Assembly: GCA_031629035.1 (NCBI GenBank)
Contig: JAVLUG010000007.1
Coordinates: 124,001-188,000, forward strand
Origin: MVYY01 sp012517575
GTDB taxonomy: Bacteria; Bacteroidota; Bacteroidia; Bacteroidales; Paludibacteraceae
Direction of reading: 5' to 3'
DNA: 64,000 nt
Shown here: positions 26,567 through 34,648 of the stretch, in pieces
Layout of the letters: each line of letters opens with the position of its first letter
Numbering within the stretch: the stretch's first letter is position 1
Position numbers and translations under genes: made by a program
The notes under the pieces: model-generated
What the model saw: only the letters and a program-made list of their open reading frames with translations
The model's database searches: none
What the model was told of the DNA's origin: nothing

Positions 26567-27523
26567 ATGGACAAGAAAATTTGTGTTATTGGAGGCGGAA
26601 AATGGGGACAAAACCACATTAAAACGCTTTATCAACTGGGAAATTTAAGTGGTATCGTAGAAGCCAATGCCGAACGGTTGAACGAATTGTTGAAAATATA
26701 TCCGGTAGAAGGATTTACTGAATTGGAACAGGCTTTGGAACGTGATTTTGACGGGTTTACAGTTGCGGTTCCAGCTCCTCTGCATTACGAAGTGGCAAAA
26801 AAAATTATTGAAAGTGGAAAGTCGGTATTGGTTGAAAAACCCATGACTTTGTCTGCTGAAACTTCAGCGGAATTGGTTCAATTGGCTGAAAAAAATGGTG
26901 TCCAACTGATGGTGGGACATGTATTACTTTTCCATCCGGCTATACGAAAAATAAAGGAAATAATTGACAGTGGAGAATTGGGAAATCTTTACTATCTCTA
27001 TTCCAATAGATTGAACCTTGGAACGGTACGTACGGAGGAAAACGTGTTCTGGTCATTTGCGCCACACGATATTTCGGTTTTGGATTATTTTGTGGGTCAT
27101 CCGGCTGAAAAAATTGTTTCAAAGGGTTCAAAATTTCTTCAGGAAAATGTGTACGATGTGACTATTACCCAATTGGACTATCCGAATAATGTTCATGCCC
27201 ATATCTTTGTATCGTGGCTTCATCCTTTTAAGGAACAACGGCTGGTTGTCATTGGTAGCAATGGAATGGTTTCGTTTGATGATGCTACGGCAGAAAAAGA
27301 GATTAAATTTTACGACAAACGGATTGATTTTGAAAAGGGTATCCCCGTGAAAGTTGAAAATCCGACAAAAATTATTCCTTACGAGCAGAAGCAACCACTC
27401 ACCGAAGAATTGAAATATTTTGTCGAACATCTCGATAAGAAAATTGAAATTGCTGATGGCCGTTCTGGTCTGGAAGTTGTAAAAGTATTAGAAGAAGCCG
27501 AGAAAAAGATACAAGAAGGATAG
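26567..27523 (+). CDS. wbpB: Gfo/Idh/MocA oxidoreductase, WbpB-like 3-dehydrogenase
   Basis: A 318-residue NAD-dependent oxidoreductase. The N-terminal Rossmann motif is VIGGGKWGQNH, followed by the family EKP motif in VLVEKPMTL (around residue 90) and the catalytic-site helix with APHDISVLDYF. In P. aeruginosa WbpB oxidises C3 of UDP-GlcNAcA so that WbpE can aminate it. The gene lies 8 bases after the dehydrogenase and before the matching acetyltransferase and aminotransferase, which supports that role. Confidence 0.82.
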   Translation: MDKKICVIGGGKWGQNHIKTLYQLGNLSGIVEANAERLNELLKIYPVEGFTELEQALERDFDGFTVAVPAPLHYEVAKKIIESGKSVLVEKPMTLSAETSAELVQLAEKNGVQLMVGHVLLFHPAIRKIKEIIDSGELGNLYYLYSNRLNLGTVRTEENVFWSFAPHDISVLDYFVGHPAEKIVSKGSKFLQENVYDVTITQLDYPNNVHAHIFVSWLHPFKEQRLVVIGSNGMVSFDDATAEKEIKFYDKRIDFEKGIPVKVENPTKIIPYEQKQPLTEELKYFVEHLDKKIEIADGRSGLEVVKVLEEAEKKIQEG

Positions 27524-27525
27524 TC

Positions 27526-27575
27526 AGTAGTTCTGAGTTTTGAGTTACGAGTTATAAATTACTCTCTACTTAATA
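27526..27575 (+). repeat. Degenerate GAGTT-type repeat
   Basis: A short run of TGAGTT variants (gttctgagttttgagttacgag) between wbpB and wbpD. A similar run occurs at 29570-29640, and a related GAGTGACGAGTG form at 46340-46430. No coding capacity. Confidence 0.5.
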
Positions 27576-27608
27576 CTATACTATTGTGAATATAAACGAA
27601 TTAAAAAT

Positions 27609-28175
27609 ATGGAAAAAGAATTTTTTGTACACGAAAGCAGTTATATCGACGAACAGGTAAAAATTGGCAAGGGAACAAAAATTTGGCATTTCTGTCATGT
27701 GCAGAAGGGCGCAGAAATTGGTGAAAATTGTTCGTTGGGACAAAATGTAAACATAGCCAACAATGTAAAAATTGGCAACAATGTACGTATTCAAAACAAT
27801 GTTTCAGTTTACGAAGGCGTAGAGCTGGAAGATAATGTTTTTTGCGGACCGTCCTGTGTGTTTACCAACGTAAAGACGCCCCGCGCTCATTATCCGGTTC
27901 ATGGCATTTACGACAAAACCTTTATCAAAAACGGAGCTTCACTGGGTGCAAACAGCACGGTCGTTTGTGGACATACGGTTGGCCGGTCAGCGATGGTAGC
28001 AGCCGGAGCTGTCGTTACAAAAAATGTGAAAGATTATGCTCTTGTTGCCGGCGTTCCTGCTCGACAAATAGGCTGGGTGTGCGAATGTGGTGAGCGATTG
28101 GAGAATGATTTAATGTGCAAAGAATGCGGAAAAAAATATCAGGAAACCGAAAACGGTTTGAAAGAAAAAGTTTAA
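27609..28175 (+). CDS. wbpD: Hexapeptide N-acetyltransferase, WbpD-like
   Basis: A 188-residue left-handed beta-helix acetyltransferase: repeated hexapeptides such as IGKGTKIWHF, IGENCSLGQNV and IGNNVRIQNN. WbpD acetylates the 3-amino group of UDP-GlcNAc3NA to give UDP-GlcNAc(3NAc)A. The C-terminus carries a small zinc-ribbon-like tail with CECG and CKECG, which is common in Bacteroidetes homologues. Placement between WbpB and WbpE homologues makes the assignment strong. Confidence 0.85.
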   Translation: MEKEFFVHESSYIDEQVKIGKGTKIWHFCHVQKGAEIGENCSLGQNVNIANNVKIGNNVRIQNNVSVYEGVELEDNVFCGPSCVFTNVKTPRAHYPVHGIYDKTFIKNGASLGANSTVVCGHTVGRSAMVAAGAVVTKNVKDYALVAGVPARQIGWVCECGERLENDLMCKECGKKYQETENGLKEKV

Positions 28176-28194
28176 ATGGGACAAAATTCGGATG

Positions 28195-28345
28195 TTGAAT
28201 ATTTTTTCTTGTCAATTTACGCTAATTTTTTTACGCCGATTTACGCTGATATTTTTCTGTTGATTTTCTGCGTTCATCTGCGATATTAATTTGCGAATTG
28301 ATCTGCGAATATCTGCGAGAGATGTATTTTTTCACGCTCATGAAC
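28195..28345 (+). repeat. Degenerate ATCTGCG/CGCAGAT-type repeat region
   Basis: The gap between wbpD and wbpE contains repeated variants of TTTACGCTGAT, TTCTGCG, ATCTGCGAT, ATCTGCGAAT and ATCTGCGAGAG. Complementary forms (CGCAGAT) occur at 29690-29745, 53341-53515 and 54655-54775. They look like a genome-specific intergenic repeat family. No gene is seen here. Confidence 0.55.
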
Positions 28346-28422
28346 GCTGATTTTTTGCATATTTTAGAAATACCGTTGGTGCTTTGTAAATTTTGTAAAA
28401 TTCAAAACTAAATAAAATAGCT

Positions 28423-29553
28423 ATGCAATTTCGTGATTTAAAAAAACAGTACGAAGTCCTGAAAAAAGATATTGATCAGGCAATGCTGGAAGTGGCTGCT
28501 TCCGGTGCATTTATTATGGGAAAACAAGTGAAAGAACTGGAACAGCAGTTGGCACAATATGTCGGCGTGAAGCATTGCGTTTCCTGTGCCAATGGTACGG
28601 AAGCTTTAACGTTGGCTTTAAAAGCTTGGGGAATCAAAGCCGGTGATGCGGTTTTTGTTCCCGATTTTACTTTTTTTGCTTCTGCCGAAGTAGTATCGCT
28701 CGAAGGGGCTACACCCGTATTTGTGGATGTGGATGTCGATACGTTCAATATCGATCCTGCAGCGTTGGAAAAAGCTATCGAAAAAACCATAAAGGAAGGA
28801 AAACTCCAACCCAAAGTTATCATTACAGTTGATTTGTTTGGGCTTCCTGCCAATTATCCTGCTATTCGAAAAATTGCCGACAAATATCATTTATTGATTT
28901 TGGAAGACGGAGCTCAGGGTTTTGGAGGAGAAATTAATGGTAAAAAGGCTTGCAGTTTTGGCGATATTTCTACTACTTCTTTTTTCCCGGCCAAACCGCT
29001 GGGTTGTTATGGCGATGGTGGAGCCATTTTTACCGATAACGACGAATGGGCTTCGTTGATGGACTCTTTGCGTGTTCATGGAAAAGGTTCTTTCAAGTAC
29101 GACAATGTGCGTATCGGCATGAATTCCCGTCTGGATACTTTACAGGCTGCCATTTTGAAAGTGAAATTTGATGCTTTCAAAAATTATGAATTAAACGATG
29201 TCAACAAAGCAGCCAATCTTTATACGGAAAAATTAAAAAATCTGGTAAAAACGCCTGTTATTCCTGAAGGCTATCTTTCCAGTTGGGCTCAATACACCAT
29301 TCAGTTGCAGGATGAAAAGCAACGGGATGGTTTGCAGGCTTATTTAAAGGAGCAAGGTATTCCGACAATGGTTTATTATCCCAAACCCATGCACGAACAG
29401 ACAGCTTATCTCGATTTAGGTTATCAATCCGGCGATTTTCCGGCTACTGAATCTCTTTGTGGTAAAGTGCTTTCATTGCCCATGCATCCATACTTAACGG
29501 AAGACGTTATTTCTCAAATCTATACGGCTATTGAAGGATTTCTGAAGAAATGA
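28423..29553 (+). CDS. wbpE: DegT/DnrJ/EryC1 aminotransferase, WbpE-like
   Basis: A 376-residue PLP-dependent sugar aminotransferase. It opens MQFRDLKKQYEVL and has SCANGTEALTLAL, FVDVDVDTFNIDP, LEDGAQGFGG and the PLP-lysine motif FFPAKPLGCYGDGG (Lys191). WbpE aminates the 3-keto sugar produced by WbpB. The set wbpA, B, D, E is therefore complete up to UDP-GlcNAc(3NAc)A. The final 2-epimerase (WbpI) is not adjacent; the only WecB-like epimerase in the window is at 47351. Confidence 0.88.
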   Translation: MQFRDLKKQYEVLKKDIDQAMLEVAASGAFIMGKQVKELEQQLAQYVGVKHCVSCANGTEALTLALKAWGIKAGDAVFVPDFTFFASAEVVSLEGATPVFVDVDVDTFNIDPAALEKAIEKTIKEGKLQPKVIITVDLFGLPANYPAIRKIADKYHLLILEDGAQGFGGEINGKKACSFGDISTTSFFPAKPLGCYGDGGAIFTDNDEWASLMDSLRVHGKGSFKYDNVRIGMNSRLDTLQAAILKVKFDAFKNYELNDVNKAANLYTEKLKNLVKTPVIPEGYLSSWAQYTIQLQDEKQRDGLQAYLKEQGIPTMVYYPKPMHEQTAYLDLGYQSGDFPATESLCGKVLSLPMHPYLTEDVISQIYTAIEGFLKK

Positions 29554-30081
29554 GCAGATAATAGTTAGAGTTCTGAGTATTGAGTATGGAGTACTGAGTT
29601 AAAAGTTTAGAGTTTTCGAGACAGGAGTAAAGAGTTTAGGGAAACTGCAGAACCTCGCTTCAAAAATAGAAAATAAAGAATATTTCACGAAGATAACCGC
29701 AGATAAAAAGCGCAGATAAACACAGAAAAATATCAGCGAGATAGGTATGTCCAATGTTAACAAAAAACTTATTCTGAATATAGAGAAATTATTTAACACA
29801 ACTAACCTTAGTAACATGTGAATACTTCTTTTTCATCAACCTTATTAGCTTATTTATAATTGCTTATATAATATTCTTATATCGAACTCAAGTTGAATTA
29901 ATTTTTTCTATAGATTTCATAGAGAATGTAATAGCTTTTTTTACTGAGAATACTCAAATTACAAAAAAATTTATTTTGATATTATCACTAAAAGTATTTA
30001 ATTTGTAAAGGGTATTTGGTAGAAAATGTTCATTTTATATTGTTAAGGAGTCTATCAATACTTCTATTTAAAACCTCAATT
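29554..30081. repeat. Gene-free gap with two degenerate repeat tracts
   Basis: 528 bases without a convincing gene. 29570-29640 is a GAGT-type repeat (gagttctgagtattgagtatggagtactgag). 29690-29745 is a CGCAGAT-type tract. The rest is very AT-rich. The gap marks the junction between the wbp genes and the HEPN/MNT module. Confidence 0.5.
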
Positions 30082-30384
30082 ATGCGTTTAAGTGAATCAC
30101 AAATAGAAATTATCAATAAACTCGCAAAGAAATATTTCGGACCGATGGCTACCGTTTATCTTTTTGGTTCTCGAACCGACGAAAATAAAAAAGGTGGAGA
30201 TATCGATTTGTTTATAAGTAATGATGATGAAAATATATTAACCATCGAAGCTAAAGTTCGGTTTTTGGCGGAGCTCAAAAGAAATATTGGAGACCGGAAA
30301 ATCGATGTGGTTTTTGATAATGCCAATTGCAGAGAGAAAAAGACTTTTTATCGTTCTATTACTCAAAATAAAGTAAAGTTATAA
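30082..30384 (+). CDS. MNT-domain nucleotidyltransferase (antitoxin of HEPN/MNT pair)
   Basis: The ATG at 30082 (MRLSESQIEII) gives a 100-residue minimal nucleotidyltransferase. GSR at residues 29-31 and GGDIDL at 38-43 form the GSx10DxD active site, and a third acidic position is in KIDVVFD. In HEPN/MNT (HepT/MntA) systems this protein AMPylates and so silences the HEPN RNase encoded next to it. The partner gene follows after 16 bases. A longer reading from 30016 has no family similarity. Confidence 0.82.
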   Translation: MRLSESQIEIINKLAKKYFGPMATVYLFGSRTDENKKGGDIDLFISNDDENILTIEAKVRFLAELKRNIGDRKIDVVFDNANCREKKTFYRSITQNKVKL

Positions 30385-30400
30385 TTAAATCTTGTTGTGT

Positions 30401-30898
30401 ATGCTGAAATCATCTGAAAAGCGGGATAAATTAATCGAAACAGTTCAACTTTGTAACATACATAGCAAACGTATGCGTTTTGCATGGGAAAAAGTCGAAA
30501 AACATTTTCCTCTCGATAATGAAAAATATTTGAATCTACAACCGGAAGAATTAAGTTTCTTGGACCAGTTGATTTTTCGCTTTGCTTAACTGCAAGACAC
30601 AATGGGTGGAAGATTATTTCCTGTTATTCTCGAAAATCTCGGCGAAGAAGTCAGAGAATTACCTTTTATTGATCGGTTGGCAAAACTTGAAGAATTAAAT
30701 ATCATTCCATCGACTGATGAATGGTTGTTGCTTCGCGAAACGAGAAACATTGTTACACATGAGTATCCTACTGTAACTGATGAAGTAATTCAGGGGTTAA
30801 ACCTACTATGTAAAAATTACCAACTTATCATTGATTATTGGGAGCAAGTAAAAAGCTTTATAAAAAAACGCTTTGGAATAGAAATGAAAGAAGAGTAA
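30401..30898 (+). pseudogene. HEPN-domain toxin (HepT-like) with in-frame stop codon
   Basis: Two open segments lie in the same frame: 30401-30586 and from 30590 to 30898. They are separated only by a TAA at 30587-30589. Without it they read as one helical HEPN protein of 165 residues, through RFA-stop-LQDTMGGRLFP. The RNase motif R-x4-H (RNIVTH, residues 115-120) lies after the stop. One base change from AAA to TAA would explain this. The C-terminal part could be re-initiated at ATG 30602 but would lack the first helices. It follows its MNT partner, so this was a toxin-antitoxin pair now probably disarmed. Confidence 0.8.
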
Positions 30899-31030
30899 AT
30901 GCCAAAACTTTATGGTTGAAGGATAGAAAAGAATAATTATATATGGAGATTTGACTTTTATGAACTTTTCTTCCTCATTTTTTTTGTCTCCGTTTACCTC
31001 ACAGTTAAAAATATAATCTTCAGATTTTTA

Positions 31031-31358
31031 ATAAGGTAATAAGGTTTAGATTTGTTATATTTATTGCTGTTATTAAGGTTTTCTGCATGATAAGTTTATT
31101 GATATTACCGATATTGAGTTTATCCAAATAACCATTTGTTCTCCAATACATTTAGTGGAGCCGTTGCATGCAACGGCTGAGCAGGAATGTGGAAATTGTG
31201 TTTATTGAAAATAAGATAATAAGGTTTAGATTTGTTATGTTTATTCCTGTTATTAAGGTTTTCAACAGGATAAGGTTATTGAAATTATTGATATTGAGTT
31301 TATCCAAAAAGCCATTTGTTTTCCAATACATTTAGTAGAGCCGTTGCATGCAACGGCT
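31031..31358 (+). repeat. 180-bp-period tandem repeat with central palindrome
   Basis: 31031-31178 and 31211-31358 align without gaps at an offset of exactly 180 bases and are about 90% identical by eye. Each copy ends with the palindrome AGCCGTTGCATGCAACGGCT (31159-31178 and 31339-31358). In the second copy the palindrome extends to 24 bp (31337-31360). No open reading frame spans the copies. The remainder of the gap (30899-31528) is AT-rich and shows no gene. Confidence 0.85.
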
Positions 31359-31528
31359 CTAAAATTATTTAGGATTTTTTCCCTTGATAGAGAATGTAAT
31401 AAGTCGTTTTTCATAAAAATATTCAAATAATACAAAAAAGTATTTTGATATTCTCCTTAAATTTATTTTCTTTGTAAAGAAAAATGAAAAGTGAAAGTTT
31501 GTTTGGATAAAATTATAAATTTTTACAA

Positions 31529-32503
31529 ATGAAGGTATTGGTTACGGGAGCTGATGGGTTTATCGGATCACATCTTACCGAAATGCTGTTGGAAAAAGGT
31601 TATCGGGTAAAAGCACTGGCTTATTATAATTCGTTCAATGATTGGGGTTGGTTGGAGGGTATTCGTCACCCTCATTTGGAAGTGGTGACGGGAGACATTA
31701 GGGATCCGCATTTGTGCAAACACATCACGAAAGATATTGACATTATCTTCCATCTTGCAGCGCTTATAGCTATTCCTTATTCCTACATTGCACCAGACAG
31801 TTACGTGGACACCAATATCAAGGGAACGCTTAATATTTGCCAGGCTGCCAGAGAAAATGGTGTCGGCAGGGTAATCGTAACCTCAACATCGGAAGTTTAC
31901 GGTACTGCTCAATATGTGCCGATCGACGAAAAGCACCCAAAACAACCTCAATCGCCTTATTCGGCTACAAAAATTGGTGCAGATGCCTTGGCCATGAGTT
32001 TTTTCAATGCCTTCGAACTTCCGGTGATTATTGCCCGACCGTTTAATGCCTACGGTCCCCGTCAATCGGCAAGAGCCATCATCCCTACTATTATTACGCA
32101 AATAGCAAACGGGAAAAAAGAAATTCAAGTGGGAGATCTTACGCCTACTCGCGATTTTAATTACGTGAAAGATACGTGTAAGGGATTTATAGAATTGGCA
32201 GCGTGCGATGAAGCCATCGGTCAGGAAGTGAATATTGCCGGCAATCAGGAAATTTCTATGCGCGACACGTTGCAATTGATTGCTAAAATTATGAACGCCG
32301 ATATTGCCTTTGTGGAAGACAAGCAACGGATTCGCCCCAAAAACTCCGAGGTATTCCGTTTACGTGGCGACAACACCAAAATAAAACAATTAACCGGCTT
32401 TACACCCTCTTATTCTCTCGAAGACGGCTTGCGGGAAACGGTGAAGTGGTTTCTCGATAAAAATAATCTGAAAAAATATAAATACGAGATATACAATGTA
32501 TGA
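31529..32503 (+). CDS. legB: NAD-dependent 4,6-dehydratase, LegB-like SDR
   Basis: A 324-residue extended SDR. Motifs are TGADGFIGSH for NAD binding, the catalytic STSEVYG region with YSATK, and the ARPFNAYGPRQSARAIIPTII text typical of the LegB/GDP-sugar 4,6-dehydratase group. LegB makes the 4-keto-6-deoxy sugar used by the aminotransferase LegC in legionaminic acid synthesis. Its stop overlaps the start of a legC remnant that is cut off after about 40 codons, so the downstream pathway is missing here. The gene itself looks intact and may now serve another 6-deoxy sugar. Confidence 0.82.
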   Translation: MKVLVTGADGFIGSHLTEMLLEKGYRVKALAYYNSFNDWGWLEGIRHPHLEVVTGDIRDPHLCKHITKDIDIIFHLAALIAIPYSYIAPDSYVDTNIKGTLNICQAARENGVGRVIVTSTSEVYGTAQYVPIDEKHPKQPQSPYSATKIGADALAMSFFNAFELPVIIARPFNAYGPRQSARAIIPTIITQIANGKKEIQVGDLTPTRDFNYVKDTCKGFIELAACDEAIGQEVNIAGNQEISMRDTLQLIAKIMNADIAFVEDKQRIRPKNSEVFRLRGDNTKIKQLTGFTPSYSLEDGLRETVKWFLDKNNLKKYKYEIYNV

Positions 32504-32621
32504 AGATATTATAGCTTTTATACATAACTTATACGATACACATGAAACCGTTCCTTTACATGCACCGACATTTAAAGGAAACGAACTCTACAAAAATTTC
32601 ACGTACATTTTAATGTTTTAA
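32496..32621 (+). pseudogene. legC: Truncated LegC-type aminotransferase, N-terminal remnant
   Basis: An open frame of 41 codons begins at an ATG overlapping the legB stop by 8 bases. It reads MYEDIIAFIHNLY, then VPLHAPTFKGNELY, which matches the N-terminus of LegC-family PLP aminotransferases (FIPLHEP-F-GNE). Similarity stops after about residue 32, and unrelated codons lead to TAA. A full LegC is ~380 residues. Bases after this point are strongly AT-rich. The fragment marks the left boundary of a replaced segment. Confidence 0.75.
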
Positions 32622-32634
32622 AGCAAGGTTATTC

Positions 32635-33495
32635 ATGAAAACTATTATTATTTCAGGAAGTTCTGGTTTTATTGGTAAGAATTTAATAAATCTAATTTCA
32701 CAGACAAATAAATATCAAATTATCACATTAGATATTAATAATGGAATAGATTTAACACAAAATGAACAATTACTAAGTCTACCTTCTTTCGAAATCTTTA
32801 TACATCTGGCCAATTTATTATATGTCCCTGCTTCTTATCAAAATCCTGAGGTGTTTTACAGAGTTAACTATTTGACAACTTTAAATGCATTAGAATTGTG
32901 TAGAAAAAATAATGCTAAAATGATTTATATCAGTTCATATTTATATGGCAATCCTGTATATTTACCTATTGATGAAAATCATCCAATAAATCCTACTAAT
33001 CCTTATGCTCAATCAAAATATATATGTGAAAAACTTTGTGAAGGTTATTATAGGGATTTTAAAATAAAAATAATAATTTTAAGACCTTTTAATATTTATG
33101 GAATTGATCAAAAAGGAGATTTATTAATACCCGAAATTATCAAACAGCTTAAACAAGGTAAGAATAAAATATCTTTAAAAGATCCATATCCTAGAAGAGA
33201 CTATATAAACGTGATTGATGTTGCACGAGCAATAATCAAAGCCGTTGATAAAAATGTAGATTATACTATATATAATGTTTGTAGTGGGATAAGCTATAGT
33301 GTAAAAGAAATAACTGATATTATTAATTCTAAATTAAAAAAACCTGTAGAATTCATTTTTAGTAATTCAGATAGACAATACGAAATTAATGAAACAAGAG
33401 GATCATATTCAAAAATTGAAAAAGAACTTAATTGGTATCCATTAATAAAATTTGAAGAGGGAATCGAAGCAATACTTAATAAAGAAAATTTATAG
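32635..33495 (+). CDS. SDR-family nucleotide-sugar epimerase/dehydratase
   Basis: A 286-residue extended SDR: SGSSGFIGKN at the NAD site, YISSYLYG, the YAQSK catalytic Tyr-Lys, and ILRPFNIYG. It is somewhat shorter than usual (~310). Base composition is far more AT-rich than legB before it; 33061-33120 has only 10 G+C in 60. It starts 13 bases after the legC remnant and is followed by a PIG-L deacetylase after 3 bases. The reaction on the nucleotide sugar cannot be told from sequence. Confidence 0.78.
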   Translation: MKTIIISGSSGFIGKNLINLISQTNKYQIITLDINNGIDLTQNEQLLSLPSFEIFIHLANLLYVPASYQNPEVFYRVNYLTTLNALELCRKNNAKMIYISSYLYGNPVYLPIDENHPINPTNPYAQSKYICEKLCEGYYRDFKIKIIILRPFNIYGIDQKGDLLIPEIIKQLKQGKNKISLKDPYPRRDYINVIDVARAIIKAVDKNVDYTIYNVCSGISYSVKEITDIINSKLKKPVEFIFSNSDRQYEINETRGSYSKIEKELNWYPLIKFEEGIEAILNKENL

Positions 33496-33498
33496 ATA

Positions 33499-34128
33499 AT
33501 GGAAAATATTTTAGCAGTAGTCGCTCATCCAGATGATTTAGAGATCATGGCTGGAGGAACAGTATTAAAATATAAGAGTCTTGGAGCAAAAATACATGTA
33601 TTAGTTATTACAAATGGATCGTGGATTTCTGAAAAGGGGGAAACCATGAGATCAATCAATGAAGCTAAACTGGAATTTGAAAATGTATCTAAATTTATGC
33701 AATATGATTCTTATGAGATGTTAAATGAAAAAACGCTACACATAGAATATAAAGATGACTTAGTTTGTGAAATATTGAAGCGTATTGATTCTTATAAAAT
33801 AGATACTATAATTACTTGTTGGGAAAAAGATACGAACCATGATCATTTTATAGTTTCACAATTAGCTAAAATTGCTGGTAAAAAAGTACCTCGTATTTTA
33901 ATGGGGCAAATTAATTATTATATGAATGATTTTTTTACTCCAAATTTTTTTGTAGATATATCTGAATATTATGATAAAAAAGTTGAAGCTATCAAGCTTT
34001 ATAAATCTCAATGGGAAAGAAATAAAAATGATTGGACAGAATTTTTGAATTTGACTTCATTATATTACGGTAAAATAGTGGGAGTTAAATTTGCTGAAGG
34101 ATTTATTTCAAAAAAATTTTTACTATAA
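33499..34128 (+). CDS. PIG-L (LmbE) family deacetylase
   Basis: A 209-residue zinc deacetylase of the GlcNAc-PI/LmbE family. The HPDD motif (residues ~10-13) with the later NHDHF His supplies the metal site. FTPNFFVDISEYYDKKVEAIKLY is its C-terminal helix region. It probably removes an acetyl group from a sugar precursor. The gene is very AT-rich like its upstream neighbour. A second, partial PIG-L C-terminus lies at 34358-34609 with the same FTPN--VDI segment, which suggests this copy came in by exchange. Confidence 0.82.
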   Translation: MENILAVVAHPDDLEIMAGGTVLKYKSLGAKIHVLVITNGSWISEKGETMRSINEAKLEFENVSKFMQYDSYEMLNEKTLHIEYKDDLVCEILKRIDSYKIDTIITCWEKDTNHDHFIVSQLAKIAGKKVPRILMGQINYYMNDFFTPNFFVDISEYYDKKVEAIKLYKSQWERNKNDWTEFLNLTSLYYGKIVGVKFAEGFISKKFLL

Positions 34129-34357
34129 TAAAAAGTGAGCCTGCTTTAAGAAGTCCAAAATACTGAAAATTAATTTTGTAAAAATCTGATTTTTAAGTTG
34201 ATTTTTTATTCATTTCGATAAATAAGACTTATTCAAGTGAACTCAAAAGTTATTTATCTCAGAAATACCACATAAGATTCAAAATAATAAATTTATAAGT
34301 ACATCAGATAATAATTTTTAATTATTGCTTGAAAATTGAACAATAAAGTTAATAATA

Positions 34358-34609
34358 TTGTATGAAACTCTATCTGAAACAGAATTTGCTCCGGCACTGC
34401 CATGTGCATCATTTACACCTAATGTTTATGTAGATATAACTGACTATTTAGACCAAAAGATTGAAATAATGAAACTATATGAAACAGAACTTATGGAGGA
34501 GCCCTACCCGCGAAGTATTAGTTCAATAGAAGCTTTGGCACGTTTTCGTGGCAGCAGAGCAGGAGAAAAATATGCAGAAGCATTTATGTTGTTGTATGAG
34601 AAGATATAA
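34358..34609 (+). pseudogene. PIG-L deacetylase C-terminal remnant
   Basis: About 83 codons with no plausible start. The sequence FTPNVYVDITDYLDQKIEIM and then FRGSRAGEKYAEAF matches the C-terminal third of PIG-L deacetylases, including those in nonulosonate clusters. The HPDD active-site half is absent. It lies between the AT-rich insert and the flippase and has the higher G+C of the flippase side. Together with the legC remnant it brackets the insert. Confidence 0.72.
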
Positions 34610-34648
34610 TATAGGACATTCTCGTTATTTACCATGTAAATTGATTCA

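Noticed and set aside
29599..29817. 72-codon frame on the minus strand in the wbpE-MNT gap
   Set aside because: It is composed of the degenerate repeat tracts, with no conserved text.
31031..31358. Insertion sequence or CRISPR repeat
   Set aside because: There are only two copies in tandem, no transposase, no terminal inverted repeats with target duplication, and the period is far too long for CRISPR.
34358..34609. A separate small gene
   Set aside because: It has no plausible start or complete domain; it matches only the C-terminal third of PIG-L deacetylases, so it is called a remnant.
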